A model generated the notes under the pieces. That model saw only the letters and a program-made list of their open reading frames with translations, made no database searches and was not told the DNA's origin. Source: Apophysomyces variabilis (taxonomy: Eukaryota > Mucoromycota > Mucoromycetes > Mucorales > Mucoraceae). From it: a stretch of DNA of 64,000 nt. Shown here piece by piece: positions 11,389-23,100 of this stretch. Position 1 is the first letter of the stretch. Each line of letters starts with the position of its first letter. Made by a program: the position numbers and the translations under genes. The DNA is taken from NCBI GenBank assembly GCA_002749535.1, contig MZZL01000037.1:12197-76196 (forward strand), in the 5' to 3' direction.

Positions 11389-12688
11389 ATTGGAATGACC
11401 ACAGCAAATATGAAGACAAAGCGAGAGCAAGAAAAAGAAATAGAAAAAGAGAGAGAGAGAGAAAGAGAAAAGAAAAAAAAAAGGGAGAAGTTGGGAAGTG
11501 CGGGGAAGTAAAAATCGCAAAAGAGAAAGAGAGAGAGGGAGAGAAGTGAAACTGAAGTCCTTAACTTTTTTTTTTTCCACATTCATTTTTCCAACTTTTT
11601 CACTCTTCAAGAGTTTCAATATTATATAATCATATCCTTTTCCTATATGATATACACTTCAAGTTTCTTTCTATGGATTGTAACTTCTTGTTATTGATGA
11701 TTCTTCTTTCATGGGAATGGCATCAATTGTTCCTTGATGAATAACAAACATATTCTTTTCTTGTCCTCCCTCCCCTCTCTCCCCCCCTTCTCTCTCTCTC
11801 TCTCTTTTTCTCACCGTGAGAAAAATTAGTCCAAGTGAAAAATTTGTTTCTGTAACAGGTTTGGTGTAATCTATAGTTCGTTTTATTATTATTCCTTCTC
11901 GCTTGATTCCCGTCATCCTTTCCTAAGCGAGACAACGATGTATAGGCTGCATCACTTGCATGATACCAAACCGATATGGTAAACACCTTTGGAAAAACAG
12001 TATTTGGGCGGTCATTTAAAACTACAAATTAAAAAGATGGATGCAAGTGACAAACGAGAGTCAAAGTTATTTCGTCTGGCTTAATCATTCTTTATGGATG
12101 AAATAATAACAGCGGATCCCCCCCTTTTCTATAGGCCTTCAAAGCACGGGCCATGACCACGGGACATGTGGTTGGGAAAAAAAAAGGGGAAGAATGGGAT
12201 TCATTTAACGTAAGCACAACTGAGTGGTAATGTGTCATGTACAAATTGTAATCTATATATACGTATATATGTAATATGTGTATTACCTGTCTCTCTTTTC
12301 TTTGTGTTAATAAAGAGCGGACATGACAAAAAAAGGTAAGAAGTACGGAAAAAGGACAGAGAGAGAGAGAAAGAAAGAGAGAAATGAGAAACACGGATGC
12401 ATTTCGTCATCTATTTTGTACAACATCGCTCGATTTGGCAGATTACGATCGATAAAAGAGTGTGTGTGACAGGAAATAAAAAAGGGGATTTCTTTCCGCA
12501 TTCAGTTTTCATGTTCACAAGGACATTCTTCGCTTACATCCCGTGACTGAAATCCAAATGGTGAAGTTTAGCCTTTAAGCCTTGTGAAACGAACTGTCCA
12601 TTTTTTTTCTCTATTTTGCAAGCCCCATCTTGTATACATATCGTCATTGCATAGACATGAAGTAAAACCTTAAAGAGCCAGCCTTATT
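11389..12688. other. CT/GA-rich spacer between bHLH and PSO2 genes
   Basis: Contains long CT tracts on the minus strand (GA on plus, e.g. 11447-11464, 11528-11542, 12357-12380) and poly-A/T runs. It probably holds the bHLH promoter and 5' UTR and the PSO2 3' UTR. No exon could be supported. Confidence 0.4.
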
Positions 12689-14719
12689 TCACCAGTGGTC
12701 TACTGTGGGAAAAGGTACTATCTCCACATTTCCCTTTTTCTTCTTTTCTTCCTGCCATCGATTATAAAAGCGTGCCATTCGCTGTCGACTTTTCTCGCTT
12801 CCGGTATTGACCGTCGGAATGATCCGTTGGATATCCAAACTCGCAATAAAGGCTCCCAATTCCCGGAAACTCGAATGCTCCGAATAAGGAATACCATAAA
12901 TCTTCACACTAACTGATGAGTATTGCGGCTTCAACATCAACGTCCGATCAGACGGCGGCGCAACCACGTCCTCCAGCGAACAGGAAACCATGTTAAAGAC
13001 TTGGGCTTCAGAAGCCTTGAAAGTCCAGCCAGTCGGCCGAAAAGCAACAACGGACGTAAAATGGGGCTCCAGTTTCTTAATGTATGTATACAAATACTAA
13101 TCAAAAGATACAAAAGAGAAACAAGTACCAGTCATGGTTATTATTCTCTTTCTTTCATCTGCCTTTTTTCTCTGTTACCTCAGATCGAAGATGATGTAAT
13201 TTAAGTACATGAACTTGTGCTTCTTTTTGTTCCCTAGTCAACATGGATACCAGCTCCTCATTTTCTTGACAACTTAAAATAGCCCGCTTCTCCTCCGTAA
13301 CATAAATTTTACTGCCCAGCAGCTTTGCGATCTCTGATCAATTCCCCCCTTCCTTTTTAGTCTTCGCGCCATATAACGAGAACATCGCTTTTCACACTTA
13401 CTATAAAACATTTTCTCTTTTCCAATTGTATAGGCACCAACGACAATAAGTATCCGTGATGTTTGGGTACCGTTTCCTGCCTTGGTGACCACTCCCTTTG
13501 GATCCTTCGTCACCGTAGTTGGCGTAACTTTGTTGGACTTGTCAGCACAGGGCCCAAGGGAAGGTGTGGAAGATGAAGTTGTTTTTGATTTAAACCACCA
13601 ATCCAGTTTACCACGGTTATCTGATTCTGTGGCATGACCAAGCTTAAGATGATTACGAACAATGTCACAAGCTGCTTCGATGCATTCTTCTTGCGCAGGA
13701 AACCCGTAGTTAGGACTGAGATAGGTTGTATCCAGGTACAGATTATGGATAGGCTGTTGATGGATAAGCGGATGGAGACACATACGAGGATTAGCTCGGA
13801 AATCGCCAGTGTGAAGATGACGCACCACCACGCCATCCTGCCTAAGAATTTTAAAAAGGAAAAGGACAGAACCGGGACAATGATTCGCATCAATCAACCC
13901 AACCGTCATGTGGTCGTTGAGCGGCGTCTCTTGATCCATCGGCAAGGGATGGAGATACTTACGGCTGACACCCAGTTGCTGATGCACCAGGTTGGCTGTA
14001 ATGGTCGAACAATAGATAGGTCCATGAGACCATCCCTTGGACAATCCTTGGTAATGATCCGAATGGAAATGGGATAAAAAATAGCCATCACAGTCAGGAA
14101 TCCTGCCATAGTTAAAAGCATCCACCGTGAATCGCGTATCTGAAAATAAAACAGAAGTCGTTTTTGCCTCAGAACTTCTTACATTATTTCCATTGTATGA
14201 TGCCCAAATACCTTGTACTCGTTTATAGAACGGAAATCCAGTGCGTTTACTCGTTCCTTGTCGTTCAGGGTATGGTGATGTTGTTTTGGGAAACTGTTCC
14301 CTGACATCTTCCTTAAGGTCACTCTCCGTCGAAGGGGTATCGGTCACAGGAGGCGACTCTATCGACCTGCTTGCGCTTGCTTGGCCTTGCTGTGATAAAC
14401 ATTGATCGATATGAACTTCCAACTGGCGTATATCCACTTTCAGGACGGCATTGCATACTGGACATGGTTCGCTGACAAGAGCAGCCTCAACCTCAGCCTC
14501 TTTCGACTCTTTCAAGGAAATTGCAATCGCCTTGGCAAGATTCTTCTCGAAGGAATCTTGTCTCTGCATCGTCTTAGTGTTATCCATAGCAACTGAATTT
14601 TGTTGCGAAGCAGTTTCATGGTTCTCGTTGCCAGGAAGCATGAGACATGGCTTTTTGGGCGCCGGCTGGCCTTGCTGGTCATCGCCAGAGCGTTTTTTTA
14701 GCCATGAGCTCAGGGTCAT
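12689..14719 (-). CDS. PSO2: PSO2/SNM1-type DNA interstrand cross-link repair nuclease
   Basis: Model complement(join(12689..13096,13179..13333,13402..14719)), 626 residues, introns of 82 and 68 nt. The metallo-beta-lactamase core shows HFHSDH (residues 217-222), DANHCPGS and HTGDFR; the beta-CASP motifs include DTTYL and GAYTIGKEKMF. Splicing restores KIAKLLGSKIYV, typical of the beta-CASP C-terminal part, and the protein ends after EIVPFPTVDHW. The N-terminal region holds a UBZ4-type finger (CPVC...H-x3-C, residues 86-107) and a helix LAKAIAISLKES (61-72) that fits the ubiquitin-interacting-motif pattern. The family acts as a 5'-3' exonuclease digesting past cross-links in the nucleus. The start at 14717-14719 follows a GTG-TTC with no earlier in-frame ATG. 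Confidence 0.93.
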
Positions 14720-14952
14720 GAACACAGCAAGCCTTGTAGGAATCGGCTTATCCTTACAAAAGAGTAGCTTTTGAAATTTTTTTTCTTTTTAGGAAGCAGT
14801 GGGGAACATGATGTCACCTGACTGTCGCGTTCGCGTTTTTTCCCTTTCTTTTTTATTCACGGTACAATACTGGTCTTTTCAAAAGTTTTTGAAGATTTGG
14901 AGATAAAAGTTATAAAAAATTTGCCAATAACTGCTAGTGAGTATCCTCTGTT
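14720..14952. promoter_or_regulatory. Upstream region of PSO2
   Basis: About 230 bp of AT-rich sequence between the PSO2 start and the Fanzor pseudogene. No defined promoter element was recognised beyond poly-T tracts. Confidence 0.25.
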
Positions 14953-16690
14953 GAAAATGTGATAGTGAACTTACCGGTGTGACCACCTGCGAAAGATAAA
15001 CGTTACTAAGACAATTCTAACCAGAAATATTGCCTAATACACGTACCGTAAAAAACGTAAAAGTCCCCAGAGGGACCTACCATATTCGTAACGGCAGTAT
15101 ATTGATCTAATGAGGACCGGGCAAACTCTCTTGGTCTTCCTTGCCCAGACCAAATTGACTCTGCAATCAAGAATAAATTTTTACTGGCCTAGACGTCTCG
15201 GTCCCATAACATCTTACAGTTTTTGCATACCAAGATGCTATGGTGAGAAACGCAATCGGCTGTGGTAAGCTTTTGCAGGGACCTGCATCTGCAGCTATAG
15301 CACACCTAAACGACGTTTGTGAGCATTATATTACTATCAATCGCTCCAACTTACTTGCAAAGAAAGGTATTCATCTATCGTGAGCACCAATAGTTCTTCG
15401 CGCTTTTCCCTCCGTCTCAAAGATCTCCATAGGATATTCACAACTCCCTTTCAGTGTCCTTTGTAGTTGCATTGATTGTTGAACATCCCGTCCCCAAATA
15501 CAATGAGTGGCACTTTCCTTTCAACAGTGAATTTCCTTTGCCTCCAGTGAGGTAAACGCTTGGTTTTGTTGAGCGTACTGCGCTCCGCAGATGTATTTGG
15601 CTGGGGAAGGCTATCAATTAACTGTTAATTACTGCAGGTAACGAACTGTCATGCAGATAAATACTCACCTTTGGTGTAACGGATTGCCAACTTCTGAATC
15701 TTTATTGACCTGCTTCTTCCGATTTTTTCGTTTCCTTTTCCGGGCTTTTCTGTTCGATTTCGTCCGTTTCCGTCTGCTACAGTTGTACTTTTTACCACCA
15801 AATGCTAGTATATTGACCATTTCCTCTCTTGCTCTTTGCACGCCTTGATATTCTTGAAATCGAGCTTCAGCTCGATGCTGACCATAAAACCGGAAAAGCA
15901 CGTCCATATGGCCGAATATAGATCGTAGATAACCGTTATAGGCTTCAATATGCGCTGTTTTTCCGGACTCCAATGAGGTTTCAATGTCTTGTATACCTTG
16001 CTGCTTCTTTTCCTTCTCCAGTTTATTCCGTCTATTCAGCGAACCAGTATACACGTAGTATCCTTTGGTTGAGCATCTCCTTATTTCATGAGATTCTGAT
16101 CCGCAGCCATAAGAAGCAGTAAAGATTTGATTGATGTCCGGATCAATCGCACATGGTGCAAAACTGTCATAGATATGGCTACCGTCAATATCTTCAACAG
16201 AGAGGCTGACCTCCGTGACCACTGACTCTGTCTTTCGTGCGCGAGCGAACTGGAAGTCAATCGCGTAGCCATCGGTGAAGATAACATTTTTGAAAGCGAT
16301 TTGTCCACTGTTACCAAAATTTTGAAGCTGCTCCAGACTAACGGATATTCTTGAGAAATTTGGTTACAAATAATCATAGTAAATACCTGTCAAATCCAAG
16401 CTTGTGGAAATCAAAAGCTTGATAAAACTGGGCAAGCTGGTCTTCATAGTCTTTTCAATGGCTGATGTTCGTTAACTGTTGAAGGGTCTTGGAATTAATG
16501 CAGATAAATCTCCAATGAGTTGAAGGAGACGGAGATAGAGAAAACAGTCGCGGTAGATCCTTAAAACTATCATTTGCCTTTTCGGCTTCTTGGGGTTTTT
16601 GGCGCGTTTTGTCTGTGAAGTAGTTGCACTTGCCTCTGAACGAGAACACGCTTTTGATTCAAAATCTTCTTATTGCGAATCTTCATAGTT
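14953..16690 (-). pseudogene. Fanzor-type (TnpB/OrfB-like) RNA-guided nuclease pseudogene A
   Basis: Reading the minus strand and joining frames gives a nearly complete OrfB/Fanzor layout. It runs from a pre-domain LPRLFSLSPSPSTHWRF near 16560, through a spliceable 37-nt intron after FHKLGFDR, to ITDGYAIDF-like and then RuvC-I CAIDPDINQIFTASYG (about 16140). The linker helices (IEAYNGYLRSIFGHMDVLF) and EEMVNILAFGGKKYN follow, a VPLIVFGDGMF strand (15481-15512), LTIDEYLSLQ, then half of a zinc ribbon ILVCKNCKMLWDRDV (15190-15230) and SKNLFLIAESIWSGQGRP. A final AGGHTG-like end lies near 14960. In-frame stops sit at 16455-16457 (TGA), 15451-15453 (TGA) and 15189-15191 (TAG), the last replacing the Asn of the RDVNA RuvC-III motif. 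The gene cannot encode an active enzyme. Confidence 0.75.
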
Positions 16691-17151
16691 TGATTAGATG
16701 GTTCTTCAAAATTCGACTCTCCGAAACTTTAAACAATTTTGGGTGGAATCTTCAAAAAACTTTTGAAAAAACCTATAGCTAAGCAGGTTACTTACCCAAT
16801 TAGATTTACGTATATACAGACAATGAACTAAAGGATGCTATGCTTTACAGTGCTAATGCTATTCTTCAATCTAAATTTATTGACCTTGGAACAAGATGTC
16901 TCAAGTTAAACAAAGGCATAGACATGTTTCACAAGTATGCGGCAACAAAGGCTAGTAAAGTAATTGCCATAACTTGCCATTCACGCGATGTATCTAATTA
17001 CGAAGCATTTCAAAACAAGCCAATTTTGCAAGCAAAGGGAAAACGGGTCGTTGCTTTGTTTTTTTTTTCGTTGTTTTGACTTTTTTTTTTATTTACTTGT
17101 GGGCATGCCACACTTTTCTTTTATTCGCATCGGAAGAGATGGAAGTCATAT

Positions 17152-17584
17152 CTACTGTTGGTAGGACCAGACGTTCTTCAAGTCTAAAATTTAAACAAAC
17201 GCGAGAGAATCAGTGGATGATGTTCATTTCTAATGGATTGATAATACATACAACCATCCTTGGTGGCCAAGCGGTTGATGGAATCGTCAGCCTCGGCTTC
17301 TCTGCGGACAAAACCACAAAGGGCATAGGTAGAGAAGGTGTTGGTGTAGCGACCGTTGGCATCAACGTCACCAACGTTAAGCTGAATAGAAGCGTGATCC
17401 TTGGCGGTGATCAAGCGGTTGGTGGCCGAGCTGATAGAAAACAGGAAGAAACAGAGAGAGAGAGAGAGAGATAGGCAAGATCGTTAAGGATTTGCTTTAC
17501 AGGTTATGATTTTTTTTTCCTTTGTTCTATGTACCATTTGCGGGGAATGTACAAGTCGACGAGTCTACCCTCAGAGTTCTCCAT
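17152..17584 (-). CDS. RPS21: 40S ribosomal protein S21 (eS21)
   Basis: Model complement(join(17152..17183,17255..17430,17535..17584)), 85 residues, close to the yeast length of 87. The protein begins [20 protein letters not shown] and continues [40 protein letters not shown] and ends KNVWSYQQ, matching eS21 throughout. The Cys codon is split by intron 1. Intron 1 (17431-17534) contains a (GA)n tract. eS21 is a component of the small subunit needed for late 18S rRNA maturation. The 32-nt last exon is supported by the conserved WSY tail. Confidence 0.95.
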
Positions 17585-17667
17585 GGCGTGGTTTTTCCAA
17601 AGTGTTAAGGTAGGTTAAACCGGGAAAGGAAGAGAAGAAAGAAAGTACAAAATTTTGTTTTGCTTCT

Positions 17668-17840
17668 TCAATTTAAACCCAACGGCACGGATGGGGCCAA
17701 TCCGCGCTCGTCTCCCGCTGCAAATTTTTTCCTTTCCTTTGCTTCTTCCAATGAAAGGTATCGATCTTTAACAATTTTCATAATACGAGGCCTTGCAAGA
17801 CCTAAAGAAATATCGTCGTTAGAAGCTTTGTAGAAAGGTT
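17668..17840 (-). other. Possible terminal exon of an unidentified small gene
   Basis: After a strong pyrimidine tract and CAG acceptor (17841-17842 on this strand) the minus strand reads EPFYKASNDDISLGLARPRI, then KDRYLSLEEAKERKK and a stop at 17668-17670. It looks protein-like, but I could not place a confident upstream exon; the longer open frame on this strand runs into the Som1-like gene on the opposite strand. It may equally be chance in the eS21 promoter. Confidence 0.25.
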
Positions 17841-18046
17841 CTGGCAAAAGAAAAAAGATACACCGCGCATTGAATAGGTTGAGAACTGGGGTGCACAGGA
17901 ACCGCCACCATAGCAATGACCCCTTTTCGATATCGGTTGAATAGTTATAACTCCGAAATGTGAAATATGGGTTTTTCAGCGTGACTTTTCTGAGTTGGAT
18001 ATCCTTGCGTTTGTCTGTTTCCTTCCTTCCTTCCTTCCTTCTCCCA

Positions 18047-18321
18047 ATGACCTCACGTTCCACTAATGCCACTCCAGAATGTCAGCTATACGAACTAGTA
18101 CAATATCAATGCGAAGTCGGCGCTTCACGTATCGAATGCAGCCCGTTTGTTAGGGTATTTTTACGGTAAACCGCACAGCTTGGAATACAAAAAAAATAGC
18201 TGCAATGAAGGATATCGACAGACGAGCAATTCTTCTGTATAGATGTGCTGGAAAGCCTACCATAGAGGTCACTCCGGAATACGATAATAATGGGGATCCC
18301 ATATCTAGGTATATCTATTAG
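18047..18321 (+). CDS. Som1-like small protein (mitochondrial inner-membrane peptidase complex)
   Basis: Model join(18047..18165,18243..18321), 65 residues, one 77-nt GT-AG intron. The sequence has the pattern CQLYELVQYQCEVG...RIECSPFVRVFLRCAGKPTIEVT. This fits the Som1 family arrangement of a C-x-L-x-E-L-x-Q-Y-x-C start, a central C-x-P/x-x-R-x-F and an F-R-x-C-x-G-x-P-T-x-E-V-T end. In yeast Som1 assists the Imp1 inner-membrane protease. Splicing is required: without it the frame stops right after VFLR. Very short, so the call rests on four spaced cysteines and the surrounding residues; moderate confidence. It is divergent from RPS21. Confidence 0.55.
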
Positions 18322-18324
18322 TGT

Positions 18325-18627
18325 CTAGCAAAGCGATTCCCTTCTTCCTTTTTTTGTTTCTTTCGATGTTGACCCAATGGGAACTGGTTTATGTAGTATC
18401 TTGCCAGATTTTGGAGCAGTGGATTCAAAACGACCCCCGCCTGGATTTGTGATGATGGAAGATGATAAACGGTAAAGAAAAACAAGAAGGAAACGAGAAA
18501 GAGACCGCGCCACATATACACATGTACACGTTTTGCATCCATGTACATTTTTATTACCATACGCAACCCCACGGATATAGAAGAAGAGACCAAGTGCGAT
18601 GAAAGACCAATTAGCGATTCGTTTATT
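18325..18627 (-). other. Possible exons of a small membrane protein gene, unidentified
   Basis: An exon-like segment (18558-18627) preceded by TTTGCAG reads NKRIANWSFIALGLFFYIRG, a likely membrane segment, then a GTAATA donor. A second segment (18325-18440) after an AATCCAG acceptor is basic and ends in a stop. The 117-nt gap is a multiple of three, so the choice of frame is not decisive, and no start exon with ATG could be found upstream. It would be convergent with the Som1-like gene. Confidence 0.3.
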
Positions 18628-18649
18628 CTGCAAAGCTCAACCCCCTTCG

Positions 18650-19398
18650 GCCAAATGATTGCAATCTATAGTAAATCGATATAGCTATTTTTTGATAAAG
18701 CAAATCAGCCAATATGAGCAAAGGCTTGAAGCTCTAGCGTCGATCGTATTCAATATGTATTGGCTCCTTTAGCAATTCCTTCCATCTTCAGATTTTATAG
18801 TGCATGAAAGATGAACGCTGCGTGATACCCCCAATATCAAGAAACCAGAATTTTAGACGACGCAGTTTGGTAACAGGCTAAGATGCGCTCATATTCCAAC
18901 GTGGAAAGGCAAACATCGGCGTTGTGTTTCTTAGAATAGCACGTCGAAATAAGCTTGGTTGCGGTCAATAAATGGTCGTTTCTGAGAGCTAACACTACGC
19001 TACATCAAACGAAGAACAGCAGAACCTTGTGCCACTTTATCTTTAGAGCATGAGATGCTTCCTGTAGAATTGCAAGATTTCCGTTTGCAACGGACATTAT
19101 TAAAGGTCCTATTGTTTGTTTACCTCTATGACAACACGATTCCACCGTGATTCCATCAAAAGCGTCAACAGTAATGCAAGTGGTCTTTATTACTGGTGAA
19201 CCTCAAAAGGGGAATCTGCTTGAAAAAGATGCTTCCTGAGAAGTGTCTGTGCGGACGAGCCCCGGATTTCCAGTCGCTGTCCGGCTTCAATTTTCCGGTA
19301 ATCCGGCGGTTAGCGCGACCGAATTGAAGTGGCGTTAAAACGAAGAGTCATGGGTGCGGCTGTTCACCCTTTCTTTTACCATCCCACAAGTAAAAACC
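18650..19398. other. Spacer upstream of eL14
   Basis: About 750 bp with no supported gene. It presumably contains the RPL14 promoter. Confidence 0.3.
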
Positions 19399-20060
19399 AT
19401 GGTGGTATGTTGAAGGATGGAATGAAGAGGGATAGCAGAACGAGCGAATCATGATCGGATGAGCGGAATCGATGGATGATTTGGATGAAAGAGATATCAC
19501 TTAGAGAACGAAAATTCCTGATCCTTTGTTCTTCTTTTTTTTTCTTTTCCATTAGCAAGGCTCGTTCAAGCGTGAAGTCGAGGTTGGCCGTGTGGCTCTC
19601 ATCAACTACGGTCCCGATGCCGGCAAGTTGGCCGTCATTGTCGAGATTGTCGATCACAACCGCGCTCTCATCGAAGGTCCCACCACCGGCGTTGTTCGTC
19701 AGGCTTTCCCCTACCGCCGCATGACCTTGACTCCTTTGGTTGTGAAGGGTCTTCCTCGTGGTGCCAGCCAAAAGGTCGTTAAGAAGTACCTCGAGAAGAA
19801 CGACACCATTGCTGCTTGGAACAAGACCAACTGGGCACAGAAGCTTGCTAAGCGTCAGGTCCGCGCCAACTTGTCCGACTTTGACAGATTCAAGTTGAGA
19901 AAGTTGAGAAGCCAGGTAAATAGGAATAGATAAACAGAGAGAGAGAGAGAGAAGAAGAAGAACAGAATGACTTATATTTCTCTTGTTCTTTTTTTTTTCT
20001 CTTCCTTAGCGTCGCTTTGCTGTTGCCTCTGCCGTTGCCAAGGCCAAGAAGACCGCTTAA
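19399..20060 (+). CDS. RPL14: 60S ribosomal protein L14 (eL14)
   Basis: Model join(19399..19404,19556..19915,20010..20060), 138 residues, the same length as yeast eL14. Exon 1 is only ATGGTG, followed by a GTATGT donor; a tiny first exon holding little beyond the ATG is common in fungal ribosomal protein genes. Exon 2 encodes the KOW-like start [21 protein letters not shown] and [17 protein letters not shown], then the basic [16 protein letters not shown] and [16 protein letters not shown]. Exon 3 adds [16 protein letters not shown]. Intron 2 contains a GA repeat. AATAAA lies just after the stop (near 20070) and the stop is 58 bp from that of the convergent PIN-domain gene, so their 3' UTRs must overlap. 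Confidence 0.97.
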
Positions 20061-20118
20061 ATGGCTCCTTAATAAAACCCAAAAAGAAAAAGTCAACGTT
20101 GCATCGGAAACTTGTTTA

Positions 20119-23100
20119 TTATCGTCTCTTCCATGAATGAGTGTACGCTTTATCGAACTCCATTGTCCCGACGATATGATCCCATTCATCGACTGTTTTC
20201 ACAGACAAATGACGACCGGTATCAGGATTGCCAAACATTTCGGCCCACCATGCCAAATTTTCATCATTAGTCACCAAAACCAGAGTATCGGGCTTGTTTG
20301 CCACAACGACCTTATCCTTTTGCTGCTGTTGATAGTATAACATGCAACTGATGATAGGGCGATACGTCTTGGGAACATTGCTGAAAGAACTTAACTGTCC
20401 CACTTCTTCCTCATCGCTCTGTTCCTCTTCTTCTTCTTCTTCCTCTTCATCTTCATCGTCCTCTTCATCATCTTCTTCGCTAGTAGTCATCGAATTCTCA
20501 TCCTCGTCAAAACGACGTCGACGGAACAGTTCTGTGCTGCATGTAGAATCGGCATCCGAATCGTCCCTGGCCGCAGCACGGTCCTCATCATCTGAGAGTA
20601 ATTCGTCCACAAGACTGGAACGGGTTTCCTCCCCAATCCAGAACTTCTCTGCCTCGCTCCAGTCGTTTAATTGCTCTCCTAATTTCTGTGTGCGAAGTAA
20701 AGATGCGGTAGGGGTATCGTTGGTCTTGTCTTCATGACGCTTTTCTAATAGTTTTTGATCCAAATACCGTATGGATTCTCGCGCTTGCATGTTCATGTGC
20801 GATGTGCCCTTCTTATGGACATCCAAAGAGTCGATAACTACACAATCATTCGCATGAATTCTTTCTATATCTGTTAGTGTACTCACCTTCCAATGGCACA
20901 ACCACCTCCAGAATGCTACTTTGTGTGCGAGAATTGACATTCAGCATCTGATTAGCCCATTTCTTCACTTTGTTGAGTCCGTCCAGGAAGGCAGTGACGT
21001 CCACTACAACAGTGTGCACTGTTATCTTCTTAGGTCCGTCTTTCTCTTCCACATTCTTCCCAGAAAGTGTCATACGGCTGACGTTCTTTTCAAGAGAAGA
21101 CACCTGTTCCATAAGACGCTGTGTAGCAAGAGCTTTCATAAATCGATTCTGTTGCTGTCGCTATAAACCTGCATGTCAGAACTAACATAACCAGCATTCT
21201 TCATCGTACTTGCCTTTGCATTCTCATCAATAACACTGTAGTTTTGCTCAGCTTGATTATATTGAACGAAATCGAACGACTAAAATTCAAAATTAATCAG
21301 GTCCATCTCCATGAGTAGACCCACAAAAAAAACATACCGGTGACTCAGCGATCTTCTTAACGAATTCACGCACACGGCCCCATCGAACCTGTTTTCGTGC
21401 ATCCTCACCAATTTCTTCCGTTATTCCGTATGCATTCTCTTTGAAAAAGTCAACAGTTGTATGAAAATGTGTCAAAGGAACAGCACCCAACAAAAGCAAA
21501 TCTTCCGACAATGGATAGGTGATCGGCAGCACATGGACCGGATCCGGAAACATCGGATGGCTGATTAGGAAGGACACAAACGATTGTACAGTCTTTTGTC
21601 ATACGTTAGACGAGTTGGCTGTAAACAATATATCTGGCATAGCTTACCTTAACAAGCTCTTTCCTCCAATTTTCTCGATGTCTGGGGCTTCCTACTGTTC
21701 TTGCATCTACACCCACACCAACACAGTATTGTGCTAGAGCTGCTAAATTGGTTGAGAGATAGATACACCACATTGACAAGCTTGGAAGTAGCGCATTGTT
21801 CATAAGCGTCTGAAGCGACTGATACTTCTCAACGGATAGCCTCTCTTTCGCTTTTGCCAAGGCATCTTCCGTAGATTTAAAAAGATTTGTCAAAAACTTG
21901 AAAGTAAATGCAATTAAATAAGCTTGCAATGATTGCAGCTGCGACCAATGCTGGAAATTAGCTGTTGGTTGCAAGGTTTATGAGAACGTGACACAGACCA
22001 ACTCAATCAGTACCAAGCATACCTTTGTCTTTTGTACGTTCTCCAATGTTCCAGACCGTAATAATGATGATACCAATAGTCCGATTTAAGGTACTCTTCA
22101 GAATGTGTATCGTGGATGATATCTGCTTCGAAAGCGAGGCTAACTCCGTTTCCTCGCAAGCCGCCATGATTGTATCAGTAACAGCCGCATCGAGCATGTT
22201 GGGTATGTTCATGTTTGGTGCAATTGTGAACGAATCAGAACTATGTATCATGTCAGACAAAAAGAGACTATACGGAGTATCCTCTTTTGGATCTTCCTTA
22301 CTTCTCGCTGGGTCCAAACATAATTTCTTTATGAATCTGCAGAAACGCCTCGACAAAGAGCGATATCAGCGTTGTTGTTCGATTGCTTCCTTGCTTTGCC
22401 TCGGACGGTCCGTCATTGCCTGAAAATCGAAGTTTCGCATAAAATGATCGTAAATTATCCCTTCCCACAGAAGACGGATGCTTCACGGCGATACTAAGTA
22501 AGTCATAAATCATCAGCTTCGTTTCGCTCGATGCTTTTGCCTCAGTTGGCTATCTACCTCATGCAGTAATACCACACAACATCAATTGCACTACCATTGG
22601 AGAATGCTACTAGTGCCAATTGTGAATAAGGCTTGCCACTTGATCTATACACGTCGACGGCTTTATAATAGCAGCCTTTAGCTAAGCTCCAATATTCTCC
22701 GCTTTTTTCACCCCTCGCCATCTGTGAAGCACGGTAACGTGCAATATCACCCATGGCGATGTAGTTTGATTGTATTATTTTGGCCACTTGTTCATCATTC
22801 AAACCCTCCTTTTGTCGCAGTAAATCTGTTTGTTTACGTCAGACCAGCTACAAAACAAACATTCCTCTCCTCGCAATTACCAACACCCATTGTTTTGCTA
22901 TCCACATGATGATCGTTTTTAATCTTATGATTCAGGTCGCGATAAAACTTGAAACCAGTGTCAATGTGATGCAATAAGGTCTTGTGCAGTTGTTGTCGGG
23001 TAGCAGACTCTTCGTCTGGTTTCATCTGAGACACATAAACGATAAATTCTTCCGTTGCTCCATATCATGAAGAACGTTTCTTATGCCTTTACTTACCTTT

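Noticed and set aside
11389..11619. Longer N terminus for the first bHLH protein (Leu/Ser/Phe-rich)
   Set aside because: Translation of CT repeats in the leader; the ATG at 11388 gives a normal protein.
17841..18072. Upstream part of a 134-codon minus-strand frame overlapping the Som1-like start
   Set aside because: The N-terminal third is the reverse complement of a CTTCC repeat and of the Som1-like coding exon; only the last part was kept as a low-confidence exon.
20429..20478. Glu-rich run in the PIN protein as a sequencing or repeat artefact
   Set aside because: Codons are mixed GAA/GAG and the frame is preserved on both sides; acidic inserts occur in PIN proteins of this family.
22241..22301. 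Apparent frameshift in the EST1/SMG6-like gene, first read as a possible +1 programmed shift at AAG-TAA
   Set aside because: A 61-nt GT-AG intron (GTAAGG...CATAG) restores the frame with correct phase and the same size as neighbouring introns.
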